This document shows positions 1 to 10,272 of a DNA stretch of 64,000 nt, in pieces; the stretch's first letter is position 1; every line of letters starts with the position of its first letter. The notes below the pieces were generated by a model. It was not told the origin of the DNA and ran no database searches. It worked only from the letters and a program-made list of their open reading frames with translations. Source of the DNA: Aureobasidium sp. EXF-3400 (Eukaryota > Ascomycota > Dothideomycetes > Dothideales > Saccotheciaceae). The stretch is taken from the NCBI GenBank assembly GCA_024195585.1, contig SWBL01000099.1, positions 1-64,000 of the forward strand, in the 5' to 3' direction. Position numbers and translations under genes: made by a program.

Positions 1-2
1 AG

Positions 3-2133
3 GGCGCGGCCAAAAACTACATTACCCGTACCCAGGCTGTGCGCAAACTGCAGATTTCACTACCTGACTTCCGTCGCCTGTGTATCTTCAAGGGTACGCC
101 ATCGCCGAATCTTGACTGTCTTTCACCCTCTAAACTATCCCACAGGAATCTACCCTCGCGAGCCCCGTAACAAGAAGAAGGCAGCAAAGAACTCGCACTC
201 TACCCAAGCCACCACCTTCTACTACACCCGCGACATCCAATACCTCCTCCATGAGCCCCTCCTCAACAAGTTTCGCGACCACAAGGCTCTGGCCAAGAAG
301 ATCGGTCGTGCTCTCGGTCGCAATGAAGTCTCCGACGCAAACCGCATGGAGAAGAACCTCACTCCTAAGATGACCCTCGATCATATCATCAAGGAGCGCT
401 ACCCCACCTTTGTCGATGCTCTCCGCGATCTTGACGATTGTCTCTCCATGCTCTTCCTCTTCGCCAACCTTCCCTCCACCGAGACTGTTCCTCCCAAGAC
501 CATCCAGCTCTGCCAGCGTCTCACCCACGAGTTCGAGCACTACCTAATTCGCAGCAACAGTCTGCGCAAGAGTTTCCTTTCCATCAAGGGTATCTACTAC
601 CAGGCCACTATCCAGGGTCAGGACATTCTGTGGCTCGTTCCCTACAAGTTCGTCCAGCGCGTTACCGGTGATGTCGATTTCCGTATCATGGGCACCTTTG
701 TTCAATTCTACACAACTCTCCTTGGTTTCGTCAACTACAGACTCTACACCAGCCTTGGTTTGGTATATCCTCCCAAGTTCGATGCCAAGGCCGATGAGCA
801 CGGTGCTGAGTTGGCTGCCTTCGCCATCGAGGGTCGCAACGTTGCTGGTGCTTTGGACAACAAGGTCGAGCAGCCTGCTGCTGCACCCAAGCAAGTCTCG
901 GCCACTGCTCAAGCTGAGGCCGACAAGCTTCTGGAATTGCCATCCGGCGAGGAACCCACCAGCTCATATGCCACAGCGCAGGAGAACCCCTCATCAAACC
1001 CCAAGGATCAAGAAGAGGAGGAAAGACAAGACGGAGAACTCGATGCTTTCCCTGCACCTATCGACCCCGAGTCGGATGTCCTGCACCAGCCTACCGTTTC
1101 CGCCTCGACTGCCGCCAACCTTTTCGAGCCCTTCACCATCTACCTCTCGCGTGAGACTCCCCGTCACCCTCTCGAGTTCATTCTCCGTGCCTTCGGTTGC
1201 AAGCGCGTAGCATGGGACACTGTTCTGGGCGAGGGCGCCTACACTTCCGACGAGGCCGATCGTCGCATCACCCACCAGATTGTTGACAGACCCAACCTGC
1301 CTCTTCCTGCTATGCCTGTCGAGGATGAGGAGACTGCTGCAGCTAACGCTTCGAAGCGTTTGAGACCTGGCGAGCGTGTCCCTGGACGTATTTACATTCA
1401 ACCCCAGTGGGTCTGGGACTGCATCAACGCAGGAAAGCTGTTGAGAACCGACCTTTACGCCCCTGGTGCTACTCTGCCTCCCCATCTTTCACCATGGGTC
1501 AAGCCCAAGCAAGGGGAGTACGACCCTACCAAGTCTTTGGCCGAGCAGGAGAACGATGGTGAGGCTTTGGCCGCTGAGGCAGAGTCAGACGAAGAGATGG
1601 CCGACGAGGATGCTGGCTCGGATGGTGAAGAGGTGGATGGTGTTCGTGGAGATGGCGAGGTTCATGACCTGGAATCAAAACTTTTGCAACAAGGCGGCAA
1701 GGAGGTCGTCAGTGGCGAAGGTATGGACGTCGAGCTCGCCGAGTCAGACGATGACGAGGATGAAGAAGAGGAGGTCGCAAAGGATGAGGAATTCGATGGT
1801 CTCACCGAGGACGAAGAGGAGGATGAGTCTGAGGATGAGGCCACTCGTCACCAGCGTGAGCTTGCCGCTGAGGCAGAGGGCCGCTCCTTGACTGCCGATG
1901 CTGGTGCTACACCCGCTAAGGCTCTGCGCAAGAAGGAGGCCGAGAAGGCACAGAAGGCCATTTCGCGCAAACGCAAGGAGGCACAAGAAGAGACAGACCG
2001 CCAAAAGATGATGATGAGTCGTCGCAAGCGCAAGATCTTCGAGAAGATGCAGTACTCCAACGCGAAGAAGGACGCCGAGGCCGAGAAGCTGAGAGGCAAG
2101 AGAAGAAAGATCGAGAAGGCGGCCAAGAACTAG
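3..2133 (+). CDS. NOP7: Pescadillo homolog, 60S ribosome assembly factor (5' partial)
   Basis: Partial CDS join(<3..93,146..2133), about 692 residues visible. The first exon reads [17 protein letters not shown] in frame from base 3, so only the extreme N-terminus is off-window. Intron 94-145 (52 bp) splices AAG|G to GA to give [15 protein letters not shown], the conserved pescadillo N-terminal motif. A BRCT domain lies at about 1110-1490 (start [18 protein letters not shown]; core Trp in [10 protein letters not shown]). After it come long Glu/Asp-rich acidic stretches and a Lys/Arg-rich coiled-coil tail, as in the family. In yeast this protein acts with Erb1 and Ytm1 in 27S pre-rRNA processing in the nucleolus (family knowledge). 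It is followed on the same strand by another ribosome-linked gene. No lesion seen. Confidence 0.96.
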   Translation, partial: ARPKTTLPVPRLCANCRFHYLTSVACVSSRVRHRRILTVFHPLNYPTGIYPREPRNKKKAAKNSHSTQATTFYYTRDIQYLLHEPLLNKFRDHKALAKKIGRALGRNEVSDANRMEKNLTPKMTLDHIIKERYPTFVDALRDLDDCLSMLFLFANLPSTETVPPKTIQLCQRLTHEFEHYLIRSNSLRKSFLSIKGIYYQATIQGQDILWLVPYKFVQRVTGDVDFRIMGTFVQFYTTLLGFVNYRLYTSLGLVYPPKFDAKADEHGAELAAFAIEGRNVAGALDNKVEQPAAAPKQVSATAQAEADKLLELPSGEEPTSSYATAQENPSSNPKDQEEEERQDGELDAFPAPIDPESDVLHQPTVSASTAANLFEPFTIYLSRETPRHPLEFILRAFGCKRVAWDTVLGEGAYTSDEADRRITHQIVDRPNLPLPAMPVEDEETAAANASKRLRPGERVPGRIYIQPQWVWDCINAGKLLRTDLYAPGATLPPHLSPWVKPKQGEYDPTKSLAEQENDGEALAAEAESDEEMADEDAGSDGEEVDGVRGDGEVHDLESKLLQQGGKEVVSGEGMDVELAESDDDEDEEEEVAKDEEFDGLTEDEEEDESEDEATRHQRELAAEAEGRSLTADAGATPAKALRKKEAEKAQKAISRKRKEAQEETDRQKMMMSRRKRKIFEKMQYSNAKKDAEAEKLRGKRRKIEKAAKN

Positions 2134-2595
2134 TTTTGTGCATGAGCAAGGTGTTTTGGTGTGGCTATATCGGTTGTCTTTTTTTTTTCTTTCTTCTTGG
2201 GCAAAGGTCTTTGAATCGTGATCAGATATCTGGCGTTTATATGGGTAAAAGTGGAACAAAAATACTATCTATTGATCAGAACAATTAAGACTTCTCTTTG
2301 AAGAATGTGACTTCTTTCTGAAAGATAGATGCTGCAACTGTTGGTCGTTCATGCCTGCCAGATTCGCTCGGACTTTGCGGCGTTTTGTCCGTGGAGCATT
2401 GTTTGCCTGTAAAAACATTTTGCACCTCGACCTTCGATGCACCATCTTCACAACTTTACGTATTGACCAATATTTTTGCTATACTGCGCACGATCTAATC
2501 CAGGATCCCCGACTATACGCAAGATATCAAATTCTCACATTTGTCAAATACCTTAATCAATTACTGCGTTAAGGGCGTGCAAAGCTTTCTCAACC
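2134..2595. other. Intergenic: NOP7 3' region and RKM4 promoter
   Basis: 462 bp with no supported gene. It holds a T-rich stretch just after the NOP7 stop (about 2176-2190) and an AT-rich leader before the next ATG. Confidence 0.6.
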
Positions 2596-4035
2596 ATGGG
2601 CGACTTCCAAGCACAGTCCGATGTTTTCTTGAACTGGTTCAATTCCCAACCCGGAGCCACATTCGACTCTCGCCTCAAATTGACTGATCTGAGAGATCGA
2701 GGAGCAGGCCGCGGCATCATTGCCACCTCCGACATCCCTGCCGAAACAGACCTATTTACAATCCCTAGAAAAAGCGTCATCAGTGTCGAGAACTCGGATC
2801 TATCGAAGAAGCTGCCGAGAATATTTACTGGCTTGAAAAACCTCGATGCTGACGGTGATGACGGTATGGCCGACGGAGATGACGATGAGGAGAACCTGAA
2901 CATGCCTGATCCTTGGTTGGATCTTATCATGGTTATGGTGTACGAGTACTTGCAAGGCGAGAACTCTGCCTGGAAGACTTACTTCAAAGTTCTGCCTCAT
3001 ACCTTCGATACCTTGATGTTCTGGAGCCAGAGTGAGCTCAATGAGTTGCAAGCCAGTGCCGTCAAGGACAAGGTCGGCAAGGAGTCTGCTGATGAAATGT
3101 TCAAGACAAAGGTCTTGCCTGTTGTCAAGGCTCACGAGGATATCTTCTACGCCAGTGGTGCTCAGAAACTTCCCGACGAGCAGATTGTCGAGCTTGCGCA
3201 CCGCATGGGCAGTATCATTATGGCCTACGCATTCGACTTGGAGAATAATGAGGATGAAGAAGATGACGAGCAAGAAGGTTGGGTCCAGGACTTGGAGGGC
3301 ACCCAAGCGATGGGCATGGTGCCTATGGCTGACATGCTCAACGCTGACGCTGAGTTCAATGCGCATCTCAACCACGGTGAGGATTCTTTGACAATGACCT
3401 CGCTGAGAGAAATCAAGGCTGGCGAGGAAGTTCTCAACTACTACGGCCCATTACCGAACTGCGACCTTCTTCGCCGTTATGGCTATACTTCGGCCAAGCA
3501 CTCGAGATACGATGTAGTTGAAGTGCCCTGGGATATCATCGCCAGCACTATCGACAAGAGATATACTGGAAAGAAGGGCGTTTTGGACGAGGAGGAGATG
3601 GAGGAGGGCTTTGTGCTCGAACGCGACTCCGGCGAGCCTGACGATACTGGCATCAACAGTCATCCAGCAAAGTTTGTCGCTTTCCCCGAAGAGCTCGAGG
3701 AGCAAGTTTGTCAAGTCATCGGTCCAGCTATGGGCATCGATGTGAGCCGTGGACCCAACAAGGCACAGCGCAAGCAGCTCAAGTTAGCATATTACGAGAT
3801 TATGGATGCTGTGATCCCTGCAAGACTGGCACAATACGGCACTACTATCGAACAAGACGAGCAACTGCTCAAGAACCCTGATCTCGAAGGACGTCACAGA
3901 ATGGCAGTCTTCGTCCGTCTTGGAGAGAAGAAGTTGTTGAAGGAGGCCAAGGAGTTCATCCCTGCACAACTGGAAAAGTACAAGCCTGCACAAGAAGAGG
4001 AAGAGGGACGCAGCGCTAAACGACAAAAGAGGTAG
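2596..4035 (+). CDS. RKM4: SET-domain ribosomal lysine N-methyltransferase (RKM4/SETD6-like)
   Basis: Single exon, 479 aa, ATG in good context (accATGg). The split SET domain begins with GAGRGIIATSDIPAETDLFTI (residues ~35-55). An acidic insert (DADGDDGMADGDDDEE) follows, and the domain resumes with MVPMADMLNADAEFNAHL and EEVLNYYGPLPNCDLLRRYG, the conserved NH...YG signature of the AdoMet pocket and pseudoknot. The C-terminal third matches a Rubisco LSMT-type substrate-binding helical domain, and the protein ends in a basic tail (SAKRQKR) that may be a nuclear signal. Yeast Rkm4 monomethylates ribosomal protein Rpl42 (family knowledge); substrate here is inferred. SETD6-like activity on another protein cannot be excluded. 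Confidence 0.88.
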   Translation: MGDFQAQSDVFLNWFNSQPGATFDSRLKLTDLRDRGAGRGIIATSDIPAETDLFTIPRKSVISVENSDLSKKLPRIFTGLKNLDADGDDGMADGDDDEENLNMPDPWLDLIMVMVYEYLQGENSAWKTYFKVLPHTFDTLMFWSQSELNELQASAVKDKVGKESADEMFKTKVLPVVKAHEDIFYASGAQKLPDEQIVELAHRMGSIIMAYAFDLENNEDEEDDEQEGWVQDLEGTQAMGMVPMADMLNADAEFNAHLNHGEDSLTMTSLREIKAGEEVLNYYGPLPNCDLLRRYGYTSAKHSRYDVVEVPWDIIASTIDKRYTGKKGVLDEEEMEEGFVLERDSGEPDDTGINSHPAKFVAFPEELEEQVCQVIGPAMGIDVSRGPNKAQRKQLKLAYYEIMDAVIPARLAQYGTTIEQDEQLLKNPDLEGRHRMAVFVRLGEKKLLKEAKEFIPAQLEKYKPAQEEEEGRSAKRQKR

Positions 4036-4118
4036 ACCATTTTTGTCACAAAGATATTGGCTTGAAACTATGATACACGTTTTCCACTAGCTCGAAATCG
4101 TTACTTTTCTCGCTTTTC

Positions 4119-6065
4119 TCAAGCCCTTGCTCGCATAAAACCATCGAAGAACTTTTCAAGTCCATCATGGTCAGTCAAAGGTAGGATGTTGGCAACATAC
4201 TGGTCAGGGCGTACGATAACAATGCAGCCCTTCTGACGATCGATGTCTCTAGCAGTGAAGATGTCTTTGTATCCAACCACAGCCTCTGCGCAGAATATCT
4301 TCTCGTAATCGCGCAACCCATATCTTCCTTTCTGCGGCCATACGATGGCGGGCATGTCGTTGATGTTCAACGAAGCATGTCCCTGCTGAAGGATACCCCG
4401 AACATCGATGACCGAGTCAATATCAGCACCCACTGGTGTATATTCGCTCACCATTTCTGCGACAGCTCTGCATGCGACTTGGAACGAGGAGGTTGCAGAG
4501 GTAGGGTCTTCGGCAGAAGCAAATATGAAGACTCGCCATCTACCGTCTGCTTTGACAATGTGGCCTAGTTGGATAGGCTTTGCATCTGCGAGACGAATCA
4601 CGGGCGCTGAGTGTAAACGCTCGCCGATCGGGAAGCCTTTGGCCAATTCTTGGTGGATGGAGTTGGCGGTAATGAGGGAAGGAGCGTATGTTGTTCCCAA
4701 TCCTGCCATGAATAAGCCCTGTTTCACGAAGAAGGCTTGGAATTCGGCAGGGTCGATTCCTTCTTCGTCATCGGCGTTGTTCTTTGGTCGAGCACTGAAC
4801 ATGGACGCAATCTCGCGGTCAAAGTCTATCAGGTTTTGAGCTACTTTTTGACGTTCGGTCGAGTAAGTGTGCAGGATAGAAGGTGATGCTGTGCCATTGA
4901 GCACAGAGGCGACTTTCCATGCGAGGTTGAAGCCGTCTTGCATGCTCACGTTCATGCCTTGACCGGCTTTGGGACTGTGGGTGTGGCATGCGTCGCCTGC
5001 AATGAAGACGTTTGGGTACTCGGCCTCGGCTTGTTGTGCAGTCAGATTGTCGAATCTGCTGCAAAGACGTTGACCGATCTCGTAGACGGAGTGCCAGACC
5101 ACTTCTTTGACATCCAGAGTGTACGGATGAAAGATGCGCTTTGCGGTTTCGATGAGATTGTCTGCTGAGAAGTTTCTGCTGGCGACACGCTCGTTGGCGG
5201 ACAGTTTGTCGAGTTCAATGTAGAGGCGTACGAGATAACCTCCTTCTCTAGGGATGATCACAATACTGCCTTGGGTTGCTGAGTGGATAGCAACCTTGGT
5301 TCTCCAGTCTGGAAAATCTGAAATAGCGAGCACGTCCATGACACCCCATGCTTGGTTTGCAGAGTCGCCTTGGAGTTTGAGGCCAATGGCTTCACGTACG
5401 GCACTACGAGCTCCGTCGCAGCCTACCACGTACCTAGCACGTACGTCCTCGACTTCTTCTTCATGGCCGGGATCTGTTCTTTCGAGTTGCACTTGCACAG
5501 AAGATGTGTCCTGAGAAGAGTTGTCCTTTGCTGGCAACAAGGCGAGTTGTTTGAGCTTGCGTGAATAACTTGGTTGCAATCTTGTCGGCGATCTTAGCAT
5601 GATATCAAGGAAAAAGTCATGCACCCTCGCTTGATTGAGAATGACATGCGGGAACTCCGAGAGGTCGTCGGGTGTGTCCTTGATTCTGCCGCTTCTCACA
5701 ATATGCTCCGGATTCTTCTCATCAGGCTTCCAAAATGTCATTTCGTTGATGTAGTAGGCTTCCTTGAGTACCCTCTCGCTAAAACCGTAGGCCTCGAACA
5801 TTTCGATGCTTCGGACTTGAAGGCCATCTGCTTGACCTAGGGTCAGCCGTTCGGCCTTTTGCTCGACCAGGCGTGTAGTGATGTTTGGGAAGAGTGATAG
5901 CTGTGCTGCGAGTGCGAGTCCTGCTGGTCCGGAGCCAATGATCAGGACATCGACTTCTTCTGGGATGTTGTCTTGGATTGCGTTGCTTCCCTGTTCGTGT
6001 GCTCGGTAGAGATCGCGAGGGTCGCCTGGCTTGAAGCCATTCAGATTGAATTGCAAGACCGACAT
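4119..6065 (-). CDS. FAD-dependent aromatic monooxygenase, phenol 2-monooxygenase-like
   Basis: Single exon, 648 aa. The N-terminal Rossmann motif IIGSGPAGLALAAQLS (residues ~40-56) binds the ADP part of FAD. RYVVGCDGARSAVREAIG is the class A flavoprotein DG motif, and FIAGDACHTHSPKAGQGMN is the second FAD (GD) motif. The last ~200 residues match the thioredoxin-like phenol hydroxylase C-terminal dimerisation domain (IVIVRPDQYVANILPL near the end). The family ortho-hydroxylates phenols or hydroxybenzoates using NADPH and O2. The substrate cannot be read from sequence. It converges with RKM4 across 83 bp, and its neighbours give no pathway clue. No signal peptide, so cytosolic. Confidence 0.9.
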   Translation of the reverse strand: MSVLQFNLNGFKPGDPRDLYRAHEQGSNAIQDNIPEEVDVLIIGSGPAGLALAAQLSLFPNITTRLVEQKAERLTLGQADGLQVRSIEMFEAYGFSERVLKEAYYINEMTFWKPDEKNPEHIVRSGRIKDTPDDLSEFPHVILNQARVHDFFLDIMLRSPTRLQPSYSRKLKQLALLPAKDNSSQDTSSVQVQLERTDPGHEEEVEDVRARYVVGCDGARSAVREAIGLKLQGDSANQAWGVMDVLAISDFPDWRTKVAIHSATQGSIVIIPREGGYLVRLYIELDKLSANERVASRNFSADNLIETAKRIFHPYTLDVKEVVWHSVYEIGQRLCSRFDNLTAQQAEAEYPNVFIAGDACHTHSPKAGQGMNVSMQDGFNLAWKVASVLNGTASPSILHTYSTERQKVAQNLIDFDREIASMFSARPKNNADDEEGIDPAEFQAFFVKQGLFMAGLGTTYAPSLITANSIHQELAKGFPIGERLHSAPVIRLADAKPIQLGHIVKADGRWRVFIFASAEDPTSATSSFQVACRAVAEMVSEYTPVGADIDSVIDVRGILQQGHASLNINDMPAIVWPQKGRYGLRDYEKIFCAEAVVGYKDIFTARDIDRQKGCIVIVRPDQYVANILPLTDHDGLEKFFDGFMRARA

Positions 6066-6683
6066 TGTGCAAAGATGATCGATGTTGACCTTCTAAGCTA
6101 AAGTTGATAGCTTAGTTCGATGTTGGTGTTGAGTTGCTGTTTTTGAAATGTTGTTTGCTCAAGGGAGTGAGTGATTAAAGGCAGAGGGCATGTCCGGAGT
6201 CGTTCACTCCAGCTCATGTGTTTGGAAATCTACCGCTCATGTATGGGAGTGACTCACGGCACTTCTGTTGTGCACATTTGAATCAGCATTTCACCTGATG
6301 ATTATGATGCTTGGTTCGATTGGAGTCTTTGTCCGACCTCGGGTCCAGCTTATCTCCTCCCTGGTCCCCGCTTCGGCTTGCACTTTCGGATACCTTTCAC
6401 TCACACTTTTCTTCACTCTTCTTCACTTTTTCACTGCAACCAGAGGCACTCACCTCTGAGTACGGCTATATGGACTCTAGGGTGATGTTGTCCAGGGTAA
6501 ATTGCTAGATCGTGTAAAAGTGAAGTTGTCGGGTGGTCTACGTCACGCGTTTCACCAGCCTCCTCAACCTCGTCAACGTGTTCACTTGTGACGATCTTTG
6601 TGAACAACAAGAGCCAGTCTCGCTCTTGTAATTCTAGCGGTCGACCTTTACTCCGTTGCATCTATCCTAGCTTGTGCTCTGTC
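6066..6683. other. Intergenic: monooxygenase promoter
   Basis: 618 bp with no supported gene. A pyrimidine-rich block with repeated CTTCACT units lies at about 6405-6435. The left half is the upstream region of the leftward monooxygenase. Confidence 0.5.
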
Positions 6684-7442
6684 ATGACCATCAAGTACTA
6701 GAGGGACAACGCTGTTGAAGCAATACGCTCGTACCACAAATTCTTGACTACGATTCCAGCCATACAAGCATCTGGTGTTCTAGAGCCACCGATCGTTGGA
6801 TGGCCCAGCATCACTACGACATCTCTAGCTGCATCGGGCAAAGATGAAATCGTTGTTGCTCTTCTGCGTTATCTGCCATATATTAGACGTACACACAGCG
6901 GCAACGAGAATATCTCGTACGATACCGTGGTCATTAATTACAATGATAACAGGCTACGCAACAATGGTTTATTTGACAGTCTTGTCCCCACTACCACTGG
7001 TAAAATGCCTGCTCATGTCATCTCGTTGACCATAGGTGCTCGATATGGAAGCTACCTCTTGCTTGACACTCAACAAGGCACGATCAAAGATTATATCATG
7101 ATGGGAAAGGCCGGAGCGCGGTCATCCACCACCTGACAGTCCAGATCACTGGCGTGCGTATAAGACGATGCCAATCACGGAATTCTTCTCAGATTGGAAG
7201 GAGATGTTTCATTCACTGCAGTGGGTGGCACTTTCCCACCGGAGCGATGACGGAGTGTTGCTGAATCATGATCGATCTACGGAGGTAACTGCGATGGTAC
7301 GTCTCGGCGTGTGATAGTTGTGCTAACGCTTGCTTGATAGGAAGTTCGTGAAATTTATCGTAACTATGGTTGGCCAGATGCATACCAACGTGCAGAATGC
7401 CAACAGGCTATGATTAGATGGGATGAGAACAACCCTTTGTGA
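6684..7442 (+). pseudogene. Broken copy of an uncharacterised ascomycete protein family
   Basis: ATG at 6684 opens a frame that meets an in-frame TAG at 6699-6701 and then stays open to 7136. It encodes features such as GVLEPPIVGWPSI and SGKDEIVVALLRYLPYI. The continuing homologous frame is shifted: from about 7102 a +1 frame reads DSPDHWRAYKTMPITEFFSDW and LQWVALSHRSDDGV. A normal intron 7297-7340 (GTACGT...TGCTAAC...GATAG) then joins it to EVREIYRNYGWPDAYQ, ending TGA at 7440-7442. The pattern (WPSI, KDEIV, WRAYKTMPITEFF, IYRxYGWPDxY) is one I associate from memory with unnamed small Pezizomycotina proteins; I know no function. Two independent lesions make a pseudogene likelier than sequencing error. 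Confidence 0.62.
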
Positions 7443-7479
7443 TTGGGGGACACCAAGTCATCGAGTGTCCATCAATGCC

Positions 7480-8596
7480 TCAACCCCCAAGCTCATATGT
7501 ACCAGCGACTGAAACATGTTTGTGGCCACCGACCTCTTTGCGCCCCCGCCCCGAAGCCTGCAATTCAACAGGATCGGCGTTTCCAGACAACTCGGAGAAT
7601 CCGTGGTGCGATTGAAGCATAATTGGGCTCATGCGCTTCGAGTTACTTCTGAATGAAGGAGTCATAGGGGTTGTTGGCATCACGAACTTCTTCCTCTTGG
7701 ATCGGTTACGGCGACGCAGTAGCCATGCCAGAGCAACCAGGAACAACACCCCACCTGCCGAAGCCACTACAATCCCTGCGATTTCGCCAGTAGAAAGTAA
7801 CACACCGGGAGAGCTCAATGCCGCATTCCCTGACGAGTCCGCTGTAGGGAGTGCGTTTGGACTAGGAGTTATCATTGTCGAAGACGTGTTGGACAAATTT
7901 GCGCTTGACGACGACGCTGATGTGGCAAGTACACCCGATGTGCTTGCAGATGAAGAACTGGCAGTGCCTGTAGCGCTGGAAGTGCTCGTTCTGGTCGAAG
8001 CTCCGCTCAATGCCGTCGAAGATGCTGCAATCGCTACAAGGGCCGTGAATTTGATGTTACATCTGACAAATGATTCGGTCGCATTGTAGCCTTGCGCACA
8101 TATCGTATATCTCGGACAGCATGCCTCGTCGACTCCTGCTCCCAGCTCGGTGCAGCTTACTGCTCCAGGTTGTCCGCAAGAAGAACTCAAGTCAGCATAG
8201 CAGCCACCTCTACAACGGCATCAGCTTCTCATCGATGGCGCGGGCCTGTATGGAAAGACCTACCCTGCTGTACAACACCAACCAATTCCTAGGTACTGGG
8301 AGCATGTCGGCATTGACGCATTGTTCTGAACGCCTGCAAGATCGTTAGACAGTTACTCGGTGCTCTCGATAACGACGTGGCGAACAGCAAAGCGTGTTTC
8401 CTGGAGTACATGTGTTCGTCAACCATCCTGCTCCAAAGGCATCTGTACAGACGTCTCTTCGAAATATGTTTGGTTGGTTGTATACACTTGCGATGTCTGT
8501 TGATTCTGACGCATGCTGACCGTCTTCGCAACTCTCATGAAATGACTTGCCGAGAAGAGACTCTGCTAAGCTGAAGGCGCCATGAAGAATGTCCAT
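7480..8596 (-). CDS. Cysteine-rich, Ser/Thr-rich single-pass membrane protein
   Basis: Predicted complement(7480..8209,8264..8333,8374..8596), about 340 aa. Exon 1 encodes RRDVCTDAFGAGWLTNTC and TPGNTLCCS; exon 2 encodes MPTCSQYLGIGWCC; exon 3 continues GGCYADLSSSCGQ and ends the Cys-rich part with DEACCPRYTICAQGY. The downstream intron (GTAGGT...TTGTAG) preserves frame and gives WCC-TAG-GGCY. The upstream intron is very short (40 bp) with CTAAC and CTTGCAG but a weak GTTATC donor; a donor 3 bp earlier also works. Then come a Ser/Thr-rich stalk, one membrane span (GIVVASAGGVLFLVALAWLL) and a basic tail (RRRNRSKRKK). The architecture suggests a surface sensor or wall-anchored receptor-like protein. 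The N-terminus has no clear signal peptide, so the first exon may be incomplete. Confidence 0.68.
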
Positions 8597-9217
8597 TTTT
8601 CGTCCTCACGGGAGCAAAGTTGTAGTCGAAGGTTGAGGTTTTACATTGTCTCACAAGTTTACGAATAAGCGCTTGACATTGCCAACCAATTCTATTCTAT
8701 GATTGCATTGACGTTGTGTTGGTCATCGAAGATCAACCTAGGCAAGGCTTCCGACGCGTCGAGACATGCAAAATAGATTGCAATATTTTATCCAGAGATG
8801 TTAACTATGCAGGAGAAGTCAGAGAACATTACCTGTGGTAAAAGTATCATATTAAATTAATATGCGTGACGCGCCACCGGCGCTTAGGGGAGCAGCACTC
8901 ACTCCGATTGCAGGCCCTCACTGGGCGCGTAACAAGCGAGACACATCCTACGGCGCTTGCGGACGCAGCGGCCTGACTCGACAGATGCAGAATACAGAAG
9001 ATCATTTTGGATATTGCCGAGTGCAGCCAATCGCCGCATTCTTTTCGAGCTGCTTTCCTGCTACGCAAAGATGCGATCGCTGAACTGAAACATGAAAGAG
9101 CTGTGCCTCAAAATTGTAGCCTCTTCGAATGAATATGACCTGCGCCCAGATTTGGGTCTTGACTTGAGCTCCATGCTATCTGCAATCATTCATTCTTTCC
9201 GTGGCCTGTGACTCGCT
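8597..9217. other. Intergenic region with a 17-bp palindrome
   Basis: 621 bp between divergent genes, no supported coding sequence. The perfect odd palindrome CATATTAA-A-TTAATATG lies at 8848-8864. Confidence 0.5.
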
Positions 9218-10230
9218 ATGATGCCTCGATATCGTTTGTTCGGTGCCAGCATATGTCTTATTGTTCTGATTTATTACCTCTACCACATACATCAATCACC
9301 CTCCTTCGATGTACTTGAAGCCTACGAAGATGAAAGCGAGACGCCTCGGAACGTGACTGGATCAAGTATTGCGACCGTGGTTGCCTCGCAGATCCGCGAC
9401 AACACAACTTGGCTACCAATGTTCTTCCCTGATTGGAACCATAACATTTTCATCGCTGACCAATTCGACGCTGCTCTGTCGATACCTCGAAACAAAGGCA
9501 GAGAGGGCATGACCTATTTGACTTTCATCATCGAAAACTACTCTTCTTTACCCGATATTGTCGTTTTCTTACATGCTGAACGATACCAATGGCACAATGA
9601 CGACCCGTTGTATGACGGAGCACGCACATTGTCGCGCCTCCAGCTTCCTTATATTTTCGAGCAAGGATATGTGAATCTTCGTTGTGTGTGGACTCTGGGA
9701 TGCCCTCACGAAATACATCCGTTGGATCACCCTGTTGACGAGGTCACGAGCGAGACTTCTGCCGATCAAGTTTATGCTGCAGCGTTCCGGGAGCTCTTTC
9801 CAGACATACCCATCCCTGAGAGTATTGGTGTGAGCTGCTGCGCACAGTTTGCAGTAACAAGAGAGACGATATTGAAACGGCCTAGAGAGGACTACAAGAG
9901 ATACCGGCGGTGGCTGCTCGAAACAGAACTCGAAGATAGTCTGTCCGGAAGGGTCATGGAGTACTCGTGGCATGGTACGCGAATTTTCCTTGTCGCCTAC
10001 GAAGCCGTGCGCTATACTGACGTGAGCATAAAGTCATATTCGGGAAAGAAGCTGTCTTTTGTCCAAAAGCAGAGGACTGTTATTGCAAAGTTTACGGTCT
10101 TTGCGATTTGCACTGCGACGAAGAAGGCAAGTGTCGTGAGCAATACACGTTGCCACCGTACTCGACCCTCCCTCAAGGTTGGCCTTGGTATGGCTGGGAC
10201 GGCCAGTGGCAGAATGCCAGCGCAATGTGA
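9218..10230 (+). CDS. DUF3431 type II membrane protein, glycosyltransferase-like
   Basis: join(9218..9974,10034..10230), 317 aa. A short cytoplasmic N-terminus precedes a signal anchor (FGASICLIVLIYYLYHI, residues ~8-24). The lumenal domain carries DUF3431 hallmarks: YLTFIIENYSSLPDIVVFLHA, ISVSCCAQFAVT-like IGVSCCAQFAVTRETIL, and MEYSWH split by the intron from VIFGKEAVFCPKAEDC. The 59-bp intron (GTACGC...CATAAAG) restores the conserved Cys-rich tail (CYCKVYGLCDL). Without splicing the frame runs into non-homologous sequence. DUF3431 proteins are uncharacterised but resemble Golgi glycosyltransferases; the role is inference. It heads the 9-20 kb sugar block and converges with the MBL gene 43 bp downstream. 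Confidence 0.85.
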
Positions 10231-10272
10231 TGCGTATGCCAATGGGATATCATTCGATGCTATCATGCGACA

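Noticed and set aside
1662..1844. Ser-rich minus-strand frame inside NOP7
   Set aside because: Antisense of the acidic Glu/Asp repeats of NOP7, an expected artefact.
7116..7134. Possible 19-bp intron (GTC...CAG) that might repair the frameshift in the broken gene
   Set aside because: Far below the minimum intron size and it removes conserved residues; a frameshift is the better explanation.
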